A stretch of 64,000 nucleotides of DNA. Origin: Psychrobacillus glaciei. Its GTDB lineage: Bacteria; Bacillota; Bacilli; Bacillales_A; Planococcaceae. This document shows, piece by piece, positions 29,273 to 38,356 of this stretch. A program made the position numbers and the translations under genes. Position 1 is the first letter of the stretch; each line of letters opens with the position of its first letter. The stretch is taken from the NCBI RefSeq assembly GCF_008973485.1, contig NZ_CP031223.1, forward strand, positions 3,359,501 through 3,423,500, read 5' to 3'. Under the pieces are notes generated by a model. The model had not been told where the DNA came from. It was given only the letters and a program-made list of their open reading frames with translations, and did no database searches.

Positions 29273-30976
29273 TTACACTTTAAATTTAGATGTTAGTGTT
29301 TGTAGTTCCTCTGCCATTTCTGACAGCGCGTTGGACGATGCTGCAACTTCTTGCATCGAGGCAAGCTGTTCTTCTGTAGCTGAAGATACTTCTTCCGTTC
29401 CCGCCATTGTAGCCGTAGCCACTTCATGGACAAGATTTACTGAACTTAAAACTTGCTCTGTACTTGCTGCCATTTGCTGTACAGCAGAAGATACTTCGTG
29501 CATGTCATGCGTTAGTTCCTGCACTGATTTTTCAATTTGTCCAAATGAAACACCTGCATTATTTACAGTTAGAATTCCTTGCTGTACTTCTTCTGTTGCC
29601 AGATCCATTGATTTCACTGCAAATTGCGTTTCTTGTTGTATTGCAGTGATCAGATTAGCAATTTTATTAGCTGAATTGGAAGATAGCTCCGCTAGTTTTC
29701 TTACCTCATCTGCTACAACTGCAAATCCTCGTCCTTCTTCCCCTGCTCTTGCTGCCTCAATTGCCGCATTTAACGCAAGTAAATTTGTTTGTGCAGAAAT
29801 ATCTGTAATGACTCCAATAATAGCGCCGATTTCAGTCGATCGATTTCCAAGATTTACGATCAATTTACCGAGTCCCTTTACAGTTTCATTGATCGAATTA
29901 ATTTGTTCAATTGCGTTTTCAATTGTTTCATTTCCTTCACGTGCTCTTGCAGTAGTTTCATCCGCTATTTCTGTAACATGTTGAACTGTTGTAGCGATTT
30001 GATTAACACCTGAAGACATTTCATTCATGAAAGAAGTTGTTTCGGCAACACTCGTCATTTGTTGGTCAGAACCAATGACGAGTTCTTGGGCAATATTTGC
30101 AATATGCTCAGTCGCTTTGTTCGTCATCTCGGCTCCAGCAGTCAATTCTTCCGAAGAAGCTGCGACTTGTTGAGACGTTTGAGAAACTTGTCCTATTAAT
30201 TTTTGCAATCCAGTTAGCATGGAGTTGAAAGAAGCAGATAGTACACCGATTTCATCTTTTGACTTGTATACTCCACGAATCGTAAAATCACCATTTTCAG
30301 CTTTAACCATAAGCTTTTGCATCGATGTGATTGGTTTTGTAATTAATCGAGAAATATAAATGCCTAAACCTACAGAGATGATAATAGCAAGTATTGCTAA
30401 CGAAATCATGATCATTTTCGCTTGTTGCTGCGCTTCCTTATTCGTACTATTCAATTTATCAGCAATATCAATATTGTAATCACTAAGTTCCGTCGTTTTA
30501 TCCGAAATCACATTTCTAACTGCTATCACTTTCGCCACATAGTAATCATACGCTTCTTTTTTCTTACCTATATTTGCTAAATTAATGACATTAGCTAGTT
30601 CTTTTTCATAGATGTTATAGTTATACATTAAAGGATCGTATTTTTCTTGTTCGAAACTATCGAGACCTTTCTCAGCGTATTCCGCAAAAGTTTGTTTGTT
30701 AAGGCTTAAGACTTCATCCAGTTTCTTTTGTAATTCGGCTTTCCTATCTGTATCGTCCGTGATCATCAATTCCAAAGTGTATGAATCCATGGTGCGGTTG
30801 TAATTACGTATTAGAATAAGATCCTTAATAGGTATGAGCCGTTTGTGGTACATATCCTCACTGTTATTACCCATTGTGTTCATATAAGTAAATCCTGCAA
30901 AACTGACCGCTGCGAGAAAGACTAAATTGGCAATAATAAGTAATAATAGTTTTCTTCCAATTTTGATGTTTTTCAA
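29273..30976 (-). CDS. Methyl-accepting chemotaxis protein
   Basis: 567 residues from TTG 30976, which follows AAGGGGG by 7 nt; the longer frame upstream has no site. Layout: membrane helix about 8-30, four-helix-bundle ligand domain (about 31-180), second membrane helix (about 185-207), HAMP, long coiled signalling domain with hairpin tip [20 protein letters not shown]. Bundles of Glu/Gln-rich heptads provide methylation sites. The ligand is unknown. Single gene. Confidence 0.92.
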   Translation of the reverse strand: MKNIKIGRKLLLLIIANLVFLAAVSFAGFTYMNTMGNNSEDMYHKRLIPIKDLILIRNYNRTMDSYTLELMITDDTDRKAELQKKLDEVLSLNKQTFAEYAEKGLDSFEQEKYDPLMYNYNIYEKELANVINLANIGKKKEAYDYYVAKVIAVRNVISDKTTELSDYNIDIADKLNSTNKEAQQQAKMIMISLAILAIIISVGLGIYISRLITKPITSMQKLMVKAENGDFTIRGVYKSKDEIGVLSASFNSMLTGLQKLIGQVSQTSQQVAASSEELTAGAEMTNKATEHIANIAQELVIGSDQQMTSVAETTSFMNEMSSGVNQIATTVQHVTEIADETTARAREGNETIENAIEQINSINETVKGLGKLIVNLGNRSTEIGAIIGVITDISAQTNLLALNAAIEAARAGEEGRGFAVVADEVRKLAELSSNSANKIANLITAIQQETQFAVKSMDLATEEVQQGILTVNNAGVSFGQIEKSVQELTHDMHEVSSAVQQMAASTEQVLSSVNLVHEVATATMAGTEEVSSATEEQLASMQEVAASSNALSEMAEELQTLTSKFKV

Positions 30977-31199
30977 ATCATTTCCCCCTTCGTACTTAAC
31001 AAATACAAGTACACTATCTCTAAACAAACCAAAAACAAAAGTCACATTATATCCTAATAGTAAGCATTTTTAACTACCTTCTACCTACATAATAACTATT
31101 CCTTTAGAACTAATCAATGAAAAATGAATTTCTTTTCGAATTAATTAGTGGTTTGTAGAATTTTGTGATAATTGGTCAAGTAGATGAAGGAAAGCAAGA

Positions 31200-31826
31200 C
31201 TAGTGACCCAAGTTTTCTTTGATTCCATGGACAATCATTTCATAGTATGAATTTTCATGAGGCACAAAATTATTCCTTGTGACCATTTTTTTAATAGAAA
31301 CTCTTTTTCCCTCTAGATTTATATTAAATCCTTCTACATGAACTTCTTCTAATTCGCCTAACCAAAGCGCTTCAAATTGCTTGAACTCTACTCGAACGAT
31401 ACCGGAGACTTCTTCAACTTGGAGGGAGAAATCATCAAAATTTAAAGAGCAATCATAGAAGAAAACATTAGCTAGTTCCTTATCAATAAGATTTCCGGAT
31501 GTGACAGAGTAATCTATTATCCCTAGAGAAAGTAGCTCCTGAAAAGAAACGCTTATGCCAAGTTCTTCTTCCACTTCTCTAATTCCGTCTCGTACTGTCT
31601 CATTAGCTAGTAAATGCCCAGCAGCCGTGATATCCAACAAACCCGGATAATCTTTTTTTGAGTCACTTCTAATTTGCAAATAAATATAATCTTTTCCCTT
31701 TTCTCTCCCAATAATCCAACAGTGAAAAGTTTCATGCCATAATCCTAATCTATGTACTTCTTCTCGCGATGCCTTACCTATCTCATTTCTATCTCCATCA
31801 AATATTTTCAGCATTTCATTTTCCAA
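31200..31826 (-). CDS. Nudix hydrolase
   Basis: 208 residues from TTG 31826 (GGGAGG 7 nt upstream); the longer upstream frame reads through a GTGCCTGGCAC repeat and is not coding. Nudix core REVEEELG lies near residue 83. The N-terminal region EMLKIFDGDRNEIGKA and ETFHCWIIG are as in IPP-isomerase-like Nudix proteins. Substrate unknown. Last gene before a spacer; no operon partner. Confidence 0.8.
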   Translation of the reverse strand: MENEMLKIFDGDRNEIGKASREEVHRLGLWHETFHCWIIGREKGKDYIYLQIRSDSKKDYPGLLDITAAGHLLANETVRDGIREVEEELGISVSFQELLSLGIIDYSVTSGNLIDKELANVFFYDCSLNFDDFSLQVEEVSGIVRVEFKQFEALWLGELEEVHVEGFNINLEGKRVSIKKMVTRNNFVPHENSYYEMIVHGIKENLGH

Positions 31827-31852
31827 GGAAATTCCTCCCTTAAATATTACAA

Positions 31853-31903
31853 GTGCCTGGCACCAAAACAAACGTGAATGTTCAAACATTCACGTTTGTT
31901 TTG
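31853..31903. repeat. GTGCCTGGCACC tag followed by 19-bp hairpin
   Basis: GTGCCTGGCACC (31853-31864), then CAAAACAAACGTGAATGTT (31864-31882) pairs perfectly with its complement across two bases. It ends just before the FusB/FusC-like gene stop and can act as its terminator. Confidence 0.75.
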
Positions 31904-31917
31904 AAATTCGGTACAAC

Positions 31918-32559
31918 TTAACGTCCTACTATTAGATTAAAAAATTCATCCAGTTTATCTAATGACATTAAATTTTGATTGCATTTCTGGCTATCTTGGC
32001 AAATATAATTCCCCCTACTTATATAAGCGTCCTGAGTCGTACCTTTTATAGCAGAAGTAAACATACCAATTTCCTCGAAGCGATTACATAGTGAACAAAT
32101 ACCTTTCTTGTTGGAGTTATAGAAACCTCCTGAAATTCCAATATGCTTACTGTTATGTTCCAAGATAAGAATTTTTTTGTTAGAACCTTTATCAATCCAT
32201 CCTAAATAAGTTATCTCTTTAAAGTCTATTTTTTCTATGGCTGGTATTTTTAACTTCTTTGCTTTAGGGAATATTTTTTTTATCGTTTGTTCATTTATTT
32301 CTTTAAACGGTATGACAAATTGTTTTATTTGTTCTAAAAATACTTCTGCTTCTACTTTTTCTTTTACTTCTACAATCGATTGGAGCAAGTTAGCTTGTTC
32401 TTCACTTAGGTCTTCAAAAAGGGCCAAAACCTTTTCTTTCGCAAGCGATTTTAGTGCATTTATTACACCTTGATCATTAACTGACAGATGCCCATTAATC
32501 AATATTTGCGTTTGGTTTTTAATAAAGTTATATTGATCATTTCTAATGAAAGGATTCAT
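31918..32559 (-). CDS. FusB/FusC-family elongation factor G-binding protein
   Basis: 213 residues from ATG 32559 (AGGAGAG, 6-nt spacing). An N-terminal helical bundle is followed by a C-terminal treble-clef-like zinc domain with CSLCNRF, AYISRGNYIC and QKCNQN (CX2C plus CX5C). FusB/FusC proteins bind EF-G and free ribosomes stalled by fusidic acid; chromosomal homologues occur in many Bacilli. Whether this one confers resistance cannot be read from sequence. Ended by the 31853-31903 hairpin. Confidence 0.85.
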   Translation of the reverse strand: MNPFIRNDQYNFIKNQTQILINGHLSVNDQGVINALKSLAKEKVLALFEDLSEEQANLLQSIVEVKEKVEAEVFLEQIKQFVIPFKEINEQTIKKIFPKAKKLKIPAIEKIDFKEITYLGWIDKGSNKKILILEHNSKHIGISGGFYNSNKKGICSLCNRFEEIGMFTSAIKGTTQDAYISRGNYICQDSQKCNQNLMSLDKLDEFFNLIVGR

Positions 32560-32708
32560 AATCATCTCTCCTATTCACATATTTTACATAATCTCTTCTC
32601 ATCAATTGTAGCGGAAAATAGTTTTTTAATAAACGGAAAAGATGGTTATGAATTGTTTTCGACATAAGAAAAACTGATAACCACATTGAATGGCTACCAG
32701 CTCAAATC

Positions 32709-32972
32709 TTACTTTGAATAGATAATCTTTTTGACAGTTTCTACTGATAGAAAATGCTCTTTAGCAAGCTGATTCATGGAAATACCATTTTTATAAGCTT
32801 TCTTAAGCAATACATTCCTATCGTCAATACGTTTTCTTTCTCCAGAAAGCGCTCCCCAGTGTTTATAACTTTCTCCTTGTTTAGGAATATAAATAGTTTC
32901 ACCTTGAATGTACTTCTGAATCTCTAGTACAAGCGCTTCAGGTAAGACAGAAGTTGCTTTTATATATGTCAT
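32709..32972 (-). CDS. CD3324-family helix-turn-helix protein
   Basis: 87 residues. Starts MTYIKATSVLPEALVLEIQ, then GETIYIPKQ and a C-terminal helix-turn-helix (MNQLAKEHFLSVETVKKII). These fit the CD3324/Mor-like small DNA-binding family, which resembles phage Mu Mor activators. AAGGAG precedes the ATG. It lies 65 nt downstream of a strongly translated 33-codon ORF on the same strand, so the two may share a transcript. Targets unknown. Confidence 0.8.
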   Translation of the reverse strand: MTYIKATSVLPEALVLEIQKYIQGETIYIPKQGESYKHWGALSGERKRIDDRNVLLKKAYKNGISMNQLAKEHFLSVETVKKIIYSK

Positions 32973-33037
32973 TTTGCTCGCTCCTTATTTTTTCTGAACT
33001 TGAAATAAGGTGCAAAGCCAATATGATGAAATGGCGA

Positions 33038-33139
33038 TTATTGTTGAATCAAACAGCTTCCCACACAAAGTATCGCCTTTCCAAAAGTAGGCTTTGCATG
33101 AGACGTTGCACTATCTGGCAATTTCAATCTACTTGCCAT
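33038..33139 (-). CDS. 33-residue ORF with strong ribosome binding site
   Basis: ATG 33139 is preceded by AAAGGAGGTGAG at ideal spacing. The peptide begins MASRLKLPDSATSHAK and ends ILCVGSCLIQQ, with a polar N-terminal half and a hydrophobic C-terminus with two cysteines. Family not recognised. It could be a secreted or signalling peptide precursor, a leader peptide for the CD3324-type gene, or the remnant of a longer gene. Confidence 0.45.
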   Translation of the reverse strand: MASRLKLPDSATSHAKPTFGKAILCVGSCLIQQ

Positions 33140-33267
33140 TATACTCACCTCCTTTGTAATTTTCTTCAAACAACGAAACTTCATTTTTTTCTTATATATT
33201 TTAATACAAGTATACAATGATTACAAAATACATATAATACTAGGGTGAGAATCTAATATAAATACGG

Positions 33268-34422
33268 GTGGTTATTGTTATTAAAATATTTTTTATAATT
33301 TGCGTAGCTTTTATTCTATCTTCTATTAATTGTACAACCATTGGTCAAGCAGCATCATCTGTAACATATAACGTAGGACTCAGCGATCAATTGCTAGATT
33401 TTAGTGACATCAAAGTAATTAATGAAGATACGAAAGTTCCACTTGAAGAAATTGCTGCATTTTTAGATATCCCATTCGAGATAGAGAAAGGCATTACCTA
33501 TATCCGGAAAAATGGGATTGAAATTAGTTATAATGAAAGCTCTAAAAAGACATCTGAAAATGGGACACCACTTGATTGGCTTCCTATTGTTAAAGTAAAT
33601 GGGAAGCTTTTCATCAGCGTTAACTATATTGCATTAGAAATGGGTTATAAAGTACATGACTTTCCGAAACAGAATACACAACGAATATATAGAGATGACT
33701 ATGGACATATGTCTCATGCGGACTTCGAAATTTATTTGAACCAAATCTTAAATAAACAAACAATCCCTCCACCAGCAAAAGCAGTAGAAAAAGCGAAAGC
33801 AACAATTTACTTAACGTTTGACGACGGTCCAAATAAATTTACAACAATCAACAACACCACATTAAAAAAGTATAACGTCCAGGGAACTTTCTTCTTTGTA
33901 GGAAATTACATGAAAAAGAACGAAGCCATTATCAATTCCGTTGTAAAAGATGGGCACTACATTGGAACTCATAGCATGACCCATGACAAAGAGAAAGTTT
34001 ATAAAACGTCCAAGTCCTTCATTAATGAAATGAACGAAGGTATAAAACTTATCAAACAAATGACTGGTAAAGATGCAAAACTAGTCCGAACACCATATGG
34101 CAGCAAACCTGATCTTACCGCAGCAATGCAAACAGAACTAATAAAAAATGGCTACAAACTATGGGATTGGGACGTCGATTCAAAAGACTGGAAATACACT
34201 GACAAAGAAACCAATCAAATCGTGAAAAATGTAAAAGCCGGAATTGAGAAATCTTACAAATCAGGAGACCGAGACATCATTGTGCTACTACACGATCGAA
34301 GCCAAACAACGAAAGCCTTACCAGAAATAATCGAATGGCTACAAAAAGAAGGCTATGCACTCAAAACATACGAGCCCGATCATCATATTGTCAAAAACTT
34401 CCTACGTGACACATCACTCTAA
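33268..34422 (+). CDS. Secreted polysaccharide deacetylase with stalk domain
   Basis: 384 residues with an N-terminal signal peptide (about 1-28). A copper-amine-oxidase-N/stalk-like domain (about 45-150; VPLEEIAAFLDIPFE, VKVNGKLFISVNYIA) may bind the wall. The NodB domain (about 178-375) has LTFDDGP (Asp pair) and THSMTH (metal His). It should remove N-acetyl groups from peptidoglycan or a secreted glycan. GTG start is uncertain because the nearest purine-rich site is 18 nt away. Confidence 0.85.
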   Translation: MVIVIKIFFIICVAFILSSINCTTIGQAASSVTYNVGLSDQLLDFSDIKVINEDTKVPLEEIAAFLDIPFEIEKGITYIRKNGIEISYNESSKKTSENGTPLDWLPIVKVNGKLFISVNYIALEMGYKVHDFPKQNTQRIYRDDYGHMSHADFEIYLNQILNKQTIPPPAKAVEKAKATIYLTFDDGPNKFTTINNTTLKKYNVQGTFFFVGNYMKKNEAIINSVVKDGHYIGTHSMTHDKEKVYKTSKSFINEMNEGIKLIKQMTGKDAKLVRTPYGSKPDLTAAMQTELIKNGYKLWDWDVDSKDWKYTDKETNQIVKNVKAGIEKSYKSGDRDIIVLLHDRSQTTKALPEIIEWLQKEGYALKTYEPDHHIVKNFLRDTSL

Positions 34423-34445
34423 CGAATTATTACAGAATTATTACA

Positions 34446-34535
34446 GGTGCCAGGCACCAAAACTAACATGAATAACATGACTAACACAAAAAACGTGACT
34501 AACATGAAATTTGAAACATTCATGTTAGTCACGTT
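34446..34535 (+). repeat. GTGCCAGGCACC tag followed by 17-bp hairpin
   Basis: GGTGCCAGGCACC (34446-34458), a run of ACTAACATG words, then AACGTGACTAACATGAA (34492-34508) pairs perfectly with 34519-34535 and is followed by TTATTTTG. It begins 24 nt after the deacetylase stop and probably terminates it. Confidence 0.75.
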
Positions 34536-34573
34536 TATTTTGATAATTTTATAGACTTTTAATGATAGTAATG

Positions 34574-34822
34574 CTATTTTTCACTGTTCTTCAATTGCTC
34601 CAATAAGGATTGAATTTTATCTCTTTGGTTCATCGTTTCATTTTCTAGTAGGTCAATTTGATACGAATCTTCCATAACTGTGATGGAGACGATATCTCCT
34701 TCTTTCAGGAGTGTATGTATCTCTGAGAAAGGGACAAGTAGTTTTTCTGTTTCACTTGGATAATCCATAAATATCGCAAATCCATCTTCGAATCGATCAA
34801 GTGTGTATTTATTTGACTTCAC
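34574..34822 (-). CDS. DUF3006 small protein
   Basis: 82 residues. YTLDRFEDGFAIFM opens with the DRFE signature, then the LLVPFSEIHTLLKEGDIVSI strand-turn-helix pattern and an acidic, glutamine-rich C-terminal helix. This matches DUF3006, small beta-barrel proteins of unknown function in Bacillota. Cytosolic. Transcribed divergently from queT. Confidence 0.8.
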   Translation of the reverse strand: MKSNKYTLDRFEDGFAIFMDYPSETEKLLVPFSEIHTLLKEGDIVSITVMEDSYQIDLLENETMNQRDKIQSLLEQLKNSEK

Positions 34823-34913
34823 TGACGATCTCCCCTTTGTCGTTTATGAGCAATAAAGTAGATTTCATAACTGAACCCTATTTTAACATAGTCGTTTAGA
34901 AAGGAAATTTTTT

Positions 34914-34943
34914 TTGACAAATTGACTATTAGTATCATATAAT
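34914..34943 (+). promoter_or_regulatory. queT promoter
   Basis: Consensus TTGACA (34914-34919), 18-nt spacer, consensus TATAAT (34938-34943), directly upstream of the preQ1 aptamer. Confidence 0.8.
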
Positions 34944-34965
34944 TAGCAATTGTGCATTACAAATA

Positions 34966-35003
34966 ACGTGGTTCGAGAACCTCCCACGTAAAAAAACTAA
35001 GGA
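34966..35003 (+). promoter_or_regulatory. preQ1-I riboswitch
   Basis: P1 ACGTGG pairs with CCCACGT around the conserved C-rich loop (GAGAACCTC), followed by the A-rich tail AAAAAAACTAAGG that forms the pseudoknot. The tail runs directly into the GGAG ribosome binding site of queT, so ligand binding would hide it: translational control. Confidence 0.92.
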
Positions 35004-35013
35004 GAAATGAATA

Positions 35014-35496
35014 ATGAAAACAAAAACTCTTGCAACTAGCGGAATTATCGCTGCTTTATATGTTGCTGTATCGTTACTAGTAGCACCCTTTGGATTTACA
35101 GCAGTACAATTTCGTATTTCCGAAATGTTTAACCACCTTGTCGTTTTCAATAAAAAGTTCTTTTTTGGAATTGTACTAGGTGTCTTTGTAACAAATATTT
35201 TCTCCCCAATGGCGGCATATGACCTCATTTTCGGGGTAGCACATTCTGTGATTTCCTTATCTATCACTATTTTTGCATCGAAGTTTATTAAAGGGCATAT
35301 TCCACATATGGTGTTTAATACGTTAATCTTTACGGTTATGACCTTTATCATTGCATTCGAATTACAACTTGCATTTGACCTACCTTTCTTTTACACATGG
35401 TTAACTGTTGCAGCTGGTGAATTCGCAGTATTAGCAGTTGGTATTCCAGTTATGACTGCATTAAATAAACGCTTAAACTTTAAAACACTTATATAA
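35014..35496 (+). CDS. queT: Queuosine precursor transporter QueT (ECF S component)
   Basis: 160 residues with about five to six membrane segments, the size of ECF-transporter substrate-binding (S) subunits. The start KTKTLATSGIIAALYVAVSL and VQFRISEMFNHLVVFN are typical of QueT/DUF988. It would bind preQ0/preQ1 and use the shared EcfA-A'-T module, encoded elsewhere. The preQ1-I riboswitch upstream confirms the assignment. Followed by a strong bidirectional terminator. Confidence 0.95.
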   Translation: MKTKTLATSGIIAALYVAVSLLVAPFGFTAVQFRISEMFNHLVVFNKKFFFGIVLGVFVTNIFSPMAAYDLIFGVAHSVISLSITIFASKFIKGHIPHMVFNTLIFTVMTFIIAFELQLAFDLPFFYTWLTVAAGEFAVLAVGIPVMTALNKRLNFKTLI

Positions 35497-35498
35497 CC

Positions 35499-35541
35499 AA
35501 AAGCACCTGATTCTATTTAATATAGAATCGGGTGCTTTTTT
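35499..35541. terminator. Bidirectional terminator between queT and the opuC operon
   Basis: AAAAGCACC and GATTCTAT pair with ATAGAATC and GGTGCTTTT; runs of A and T on the two sides. Confidence 0.88.
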
Positions 35542-35543
35542 AG

Positions 35544-36437
35544 TTATTTCTTAATTAGCCCTTTTTCCACTAAAAAGTCATGCGCGACATCTTCTGGTTT
35601 ATCTCCATCAATATCTACACGTGCATTCATTTTTAACATATCTTCTTCTGAGATTTTTCCTGCAAGTTCATTTAATACATCTTTAAGCTTTGGAAACTTT
35701 TTTAATGCTTCTAGTCGAACGACAGGAGCAGCGTCGTACTTTGGAAAAAAACCTAAATCATCTATTGTCGTTTGAAGATCAAAACGTTCAATACGGCCGT
35801 CTGTTGTAAACGCAGGTATTACATCCACATCCCCGCTCTTTAATGCTTCATACATAACGTTTGGATCGAGACTTTCCGTTTTAGTAAATGTAAATGGATA
35901 TGAATTGATAAAATCATCAAACCCATCTCCTTGACGTTCATAAAATGCATGCGGTGCACCGAATACCATATTTCCTGTTCGAGAGATTTCAACTAGATCA
36001 GAATAAGTTTTTGCATCGTAGTTTTTATCTTTTGTATAAGCTAATGTGTACGTATTTTCAAACCCAAGTGGACTTAACCAAGTGGCTTCAAATTTTTCTT
36101 CGTACCCTTTTTTCACTCGGTCCAACACACTTTCCGAACTTTCCCCAACCTCTGAATTCTCTTTAAGAACGTCCTTTAATCCAGTGCCTGTATACTCGAC
36201 ATACAGGTCTATATCCCCTTTTTTAAGAGCCGGAGTCATAATAGCCACTTCTCCGAGACCTTCTTTATACTTCACATTATAATCTGTCTTCGCTTCAATA
36301 TATTGCCCTAAAACTTGCGGTAGTATATATTGTTCTGTCCAAGGCTTTCCACTTATAACAAGTGCCTCATTCGAACTAGAGCAAGCCCCTAATAATACAG
36401 TAGCTACAATCCCAATCGCTAGTAACTTCTTTTTCAT
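35544..36437 (-). CDS. opuCC: Osmoprotectant ABC transporter substrate-binding lipoprotein (OpuCC type)
   Basis: 297 residues. A lipoprotein signal ends at LGACSSS (lipidated Cys near residue 19). The periplasmic-binding fold begins VISGKPWTEQYILPQVLGQYIE and GDIDLYVEYTGTG, typical of the OpuAC/QAT family that binds glycine betaine, choline or carnitine. The aromatic cage residues cannot be assigned here. Last gene of the operon, 6 nt after the permease. Confidence 0.88.
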   Translation of the reverse strand: MKKKLLAIGIVATVLLGACSSSNEALVISGKPWTEQYILPQVLGQYIEAKTDYNVKYKEGLGEVAIMTPALKKGDIDLYVEYTGTGLKDVLKENSEVGESSESVLDRVKKGYEEKFEATWLSPLGFENTYTLAYTKDKNYDAKTYSDLVEISRTGNMVFGAPHAFYERQGDGFDDFINSYPFTFTKTESLDPNVMYEALKSGDVDVIPAFTTDGRIERFDLQTTIDDLGFFPKYDAAPVVRLEALKKFPKLKDVLNELAGKISEEDMLKMNARVDIDGDKPEDVAHDFLVEKGLIKK

Positions 36438-36443
36438 TCTCCA

Positions 36444-37088
36444 TCATCCTCCAGTATTTAGTCCTTTTGGGGTGGACTTTTTCTCAATTAATTTCAAAGC
36501 AAAGTCAAACAAAATAGCTAATAAAGCTACAGGTAATGCTCCCGCTAAAACGAGTGAGTTATTATAAGACTGCAATCCTCGATATATAACATCCCCTAAG
36601 CCCCCTGCTCCAACAAATGTTGCTAGCGTCGCAATTCCAACCGTTAAAACAGTGGCCGTTCGTATGCCTGCCATAATAAACGGTAAGGCAAGAGGAAACT
36701 CAATTTGCCAAAGTAATTGGCTTTTTGTCATCCCCATCCCTCTTCCTGCTTCAATTATCGATCCATCTATACTTGTAATCCCAGTGTATGTATTGCGTAA
36801 AATAGGTAAAAGTGCGTAAATAATTAATGCAATTAATGCTGTTTTTGCTCCAATTCCTATAAGAGGAACTAAAAAACCGAATAACGCTAAACTAGGAATT
36901 GTTTGAAAAATGGCTGTGATTCCTATTACTGGCTCCGCAAACTTTCGATACCTTGCAACAAAAATACCTAATGGAAGTGAGATGGCAATGCCTACTGCAA
37001 GTGCGATAAACGATAAATAAATATGTTGAATAAATGCATCTTGAATCAAATCGGATCTGCTTTGAATCGTTTCAAAAAATTTCTGCAC
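36444..37088 (-). CDS. opuCB: Osmoprotectant ABC transporter permease (OpuCB/OpuCD type)
   Basis: 214 residues, about five to six membrane segments. The BPD-type coupling loop EAGRGMGMTKSQLLWQIEFPLALP lies near residue 115. GTG start is directly adjacent to the TAA of the ATPase gene (zero gap). B. subtilis OpuC uses two permeases (CB and CD); only one gene is present here, so the complex probably uses a homodimer. Confidence 0.9.
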   Translation of the reverse strand: MQKFFETIQSRSDLIQDAFIQHIYLSFIALAVGIAISLPLGIFVARYRKFAEPVIGITAIFQTIPSLALFGFLVPLIGIGAKTALIALIIYALLPILRNTYTGITSIDGSIIEAGRGMGMTKSQLLWQIEFPLALPFIMAGIRTATVLTVGIATLATFVGAGGLGDVIYRGLQSYNNSLVLAGALPVALLAILFDFALKLIEKKSTPKGLNTGG

Positions 37089-38051
37089 TTATACCACCTC
37101 TTCTTTTGCAAGCATTGCACGTAAAAGGATGGATTGGGTCACATACCCTAACTTTTCATCAGCCTTTTTTACAAGTAAACATGTTGCCGCACCGTCTTCT
37201 AATAAAGCAATTGCTTCTTCTAGCAGCATGCTTGCATCCACTTCTAAGCATGGACTTTGTTTTTCTTGTTCAAAAAAACAATTAAATTCCTGTATTTCAC
37301 GCTTTCCAACGGCTCGTTTTCGATTGATACGTTCTATTCCTATAAAGTTTTTTACAAATTCATTGATTGGATTTTCTATTAGTTCGGAAGGAGTACCTAT
37401 TTGCTCTATTTCCCCGCTTTTCATTACCACAATTCTATCAGCTATTTTTAATGCTTCATCCATATCATGCGTGACAAAAACAATCGTTTTCTTTATCTTC
37501 TCCTGTAAACTTTTCGTTTCCATTTGTAATTGCTCACGACTTATCGGATCTAAGGCACTAAATGGTTCATCCATAAGTACAATTTCTGGATTTCCAGCTA
37601 AAGCCCTTACCACTCCAATACGTTGCTGCTGTCCCCCACTTAGCTCAAGTGGATATTTAACTAAATATTGCTTTGGATCAAGCCCAACCATTACCATTAG
37701 CTCACGGATTCGCTTCGCTGTTTTCTCTTTTGACCATCCCTTTAAATTCGGTACAAGCGATGCATTCTTTTCAATCGTCATATGTGGAAATAAGCCTATT
37801 CGTTGAATGACATACCCTATTGTTTTTCGAAGTTCCACCGGATCTAGGGAAGAAACTGCTTTACCATCCACGTACACTTCTCCAGAGGTTGGAGTTTCTA
37901 AACGGTTAATCATTTTCATTAATGTAGTTTTTCCACATCCACTGGGACCAATTATTACTACTAATTGTTCGTCCGGAATTGTTAAGGAAACATTTTTCAA
38001 TGCCTCTGTTCCATCGTTATATACTTTGGAGATCTTATCAAATCGAATCAA
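37089..38051 (-). CDS. opuCA: Osmoprotectant ABC transporter ATPase (OpuCA type)
   Basis: 320 residues from TTG 38051 after GGAGGAAAG. Walker A GPSGCGKTT, signature LSGGQQQR, Walker B VLMDEPFSALD and H-loop FVTHDMDEAL are intact. The C-terminus (about 240-320) holds only about one CBS-like unit (ACLLVKKADEKLGYVTQSILL) instead of the usual tandem pair of OpuCA, which senses ionic strength. First gene of the three-gene operon. Confidence 0.9.
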   Translation of the reverse strand: MIRFDKISKVYNDGTEALKNVSLTIPDEQLVVIIGPSGCGKTTLMKMINRLETPTSGEVYVDGKAVSSLDPVELRKTIGYVIQRIGLFPHMTIEKNASLVPNLKGWSKEKTAKRIRELMVMVGLDPKQYLVKYPLELSGGQQQRIGVVRALAGNPEIVLMDEPFSALDPISREQLQMETKSLQEKIKKTIVFVTHDMDEALKIADRIVVMKSGEIEQIGTPSELIENPINEFVKNFIGIERINRKRAVGKREIQEFNCFFEQEKQSPCLEVDASMLLEEAIALLEDGAATCLLVKKADEKLGYVTQSILLRAMLAKEEVV

Positions 38052-38244
38052 TTAAACTTTCCTCCTCACCTAAGTGTATTCACCTTTTAATCCTTATACC
38101 CTAAATGGTTATATTGAAGCATCTGTGAAGAAAGAAAATACTTGATTCTAATTAATATAGATTTCCGTAAACTTTTATGCGTTCATCCCTGGAACTTTTT
38201 TTATAAGAACGAAGGCAATTACTGCCGATTATAGCTTTACTCAG

Positions 38245-38290
38245 GTTTAGTTAATCTGGTCTCGGTGAAGTGCTGTTTGGTCTCGTTCAT
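38245..38290 (-). repeat. GAGACCA word pair
   Basis: On the minus strand CGAGACCAAACAGCACTTCAC is followed 21-22 nt later by CGAGACCAGATT. Same word and spacing as at 15264-15358. The 38052-38356 spacer otherwise shows no gene. Confidence 0.4.
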
Positions 38291-38356
38291 CCATTTACTT
38301 ACAAAATAAAATAGAAAAAGCCCACCACCTTTTACGGAAATGGACTTGTTTATTAA

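Noticed and set aside
29214-29984. 256-codon plus-strand ORF rich in Ser/Cys/Thr
   Set aside because: Antisense shadow of the Ala/Glu-rich chemoreceptor signalling domain, which is clearly the coding strand.
32709-33139. Toxin-antitoxin pair (33-residue ORF plus CD3324 HTH)
   Set aside because: Gap of 65 nt, no toxin family recognisable, and order and sizes do not match known types; kept only as a small-ORF observation.
37129-37806. 225-codon plus-strand ORF
   Set aside because: Antisense to opuCA, whose Walker and signature motifs are intact.
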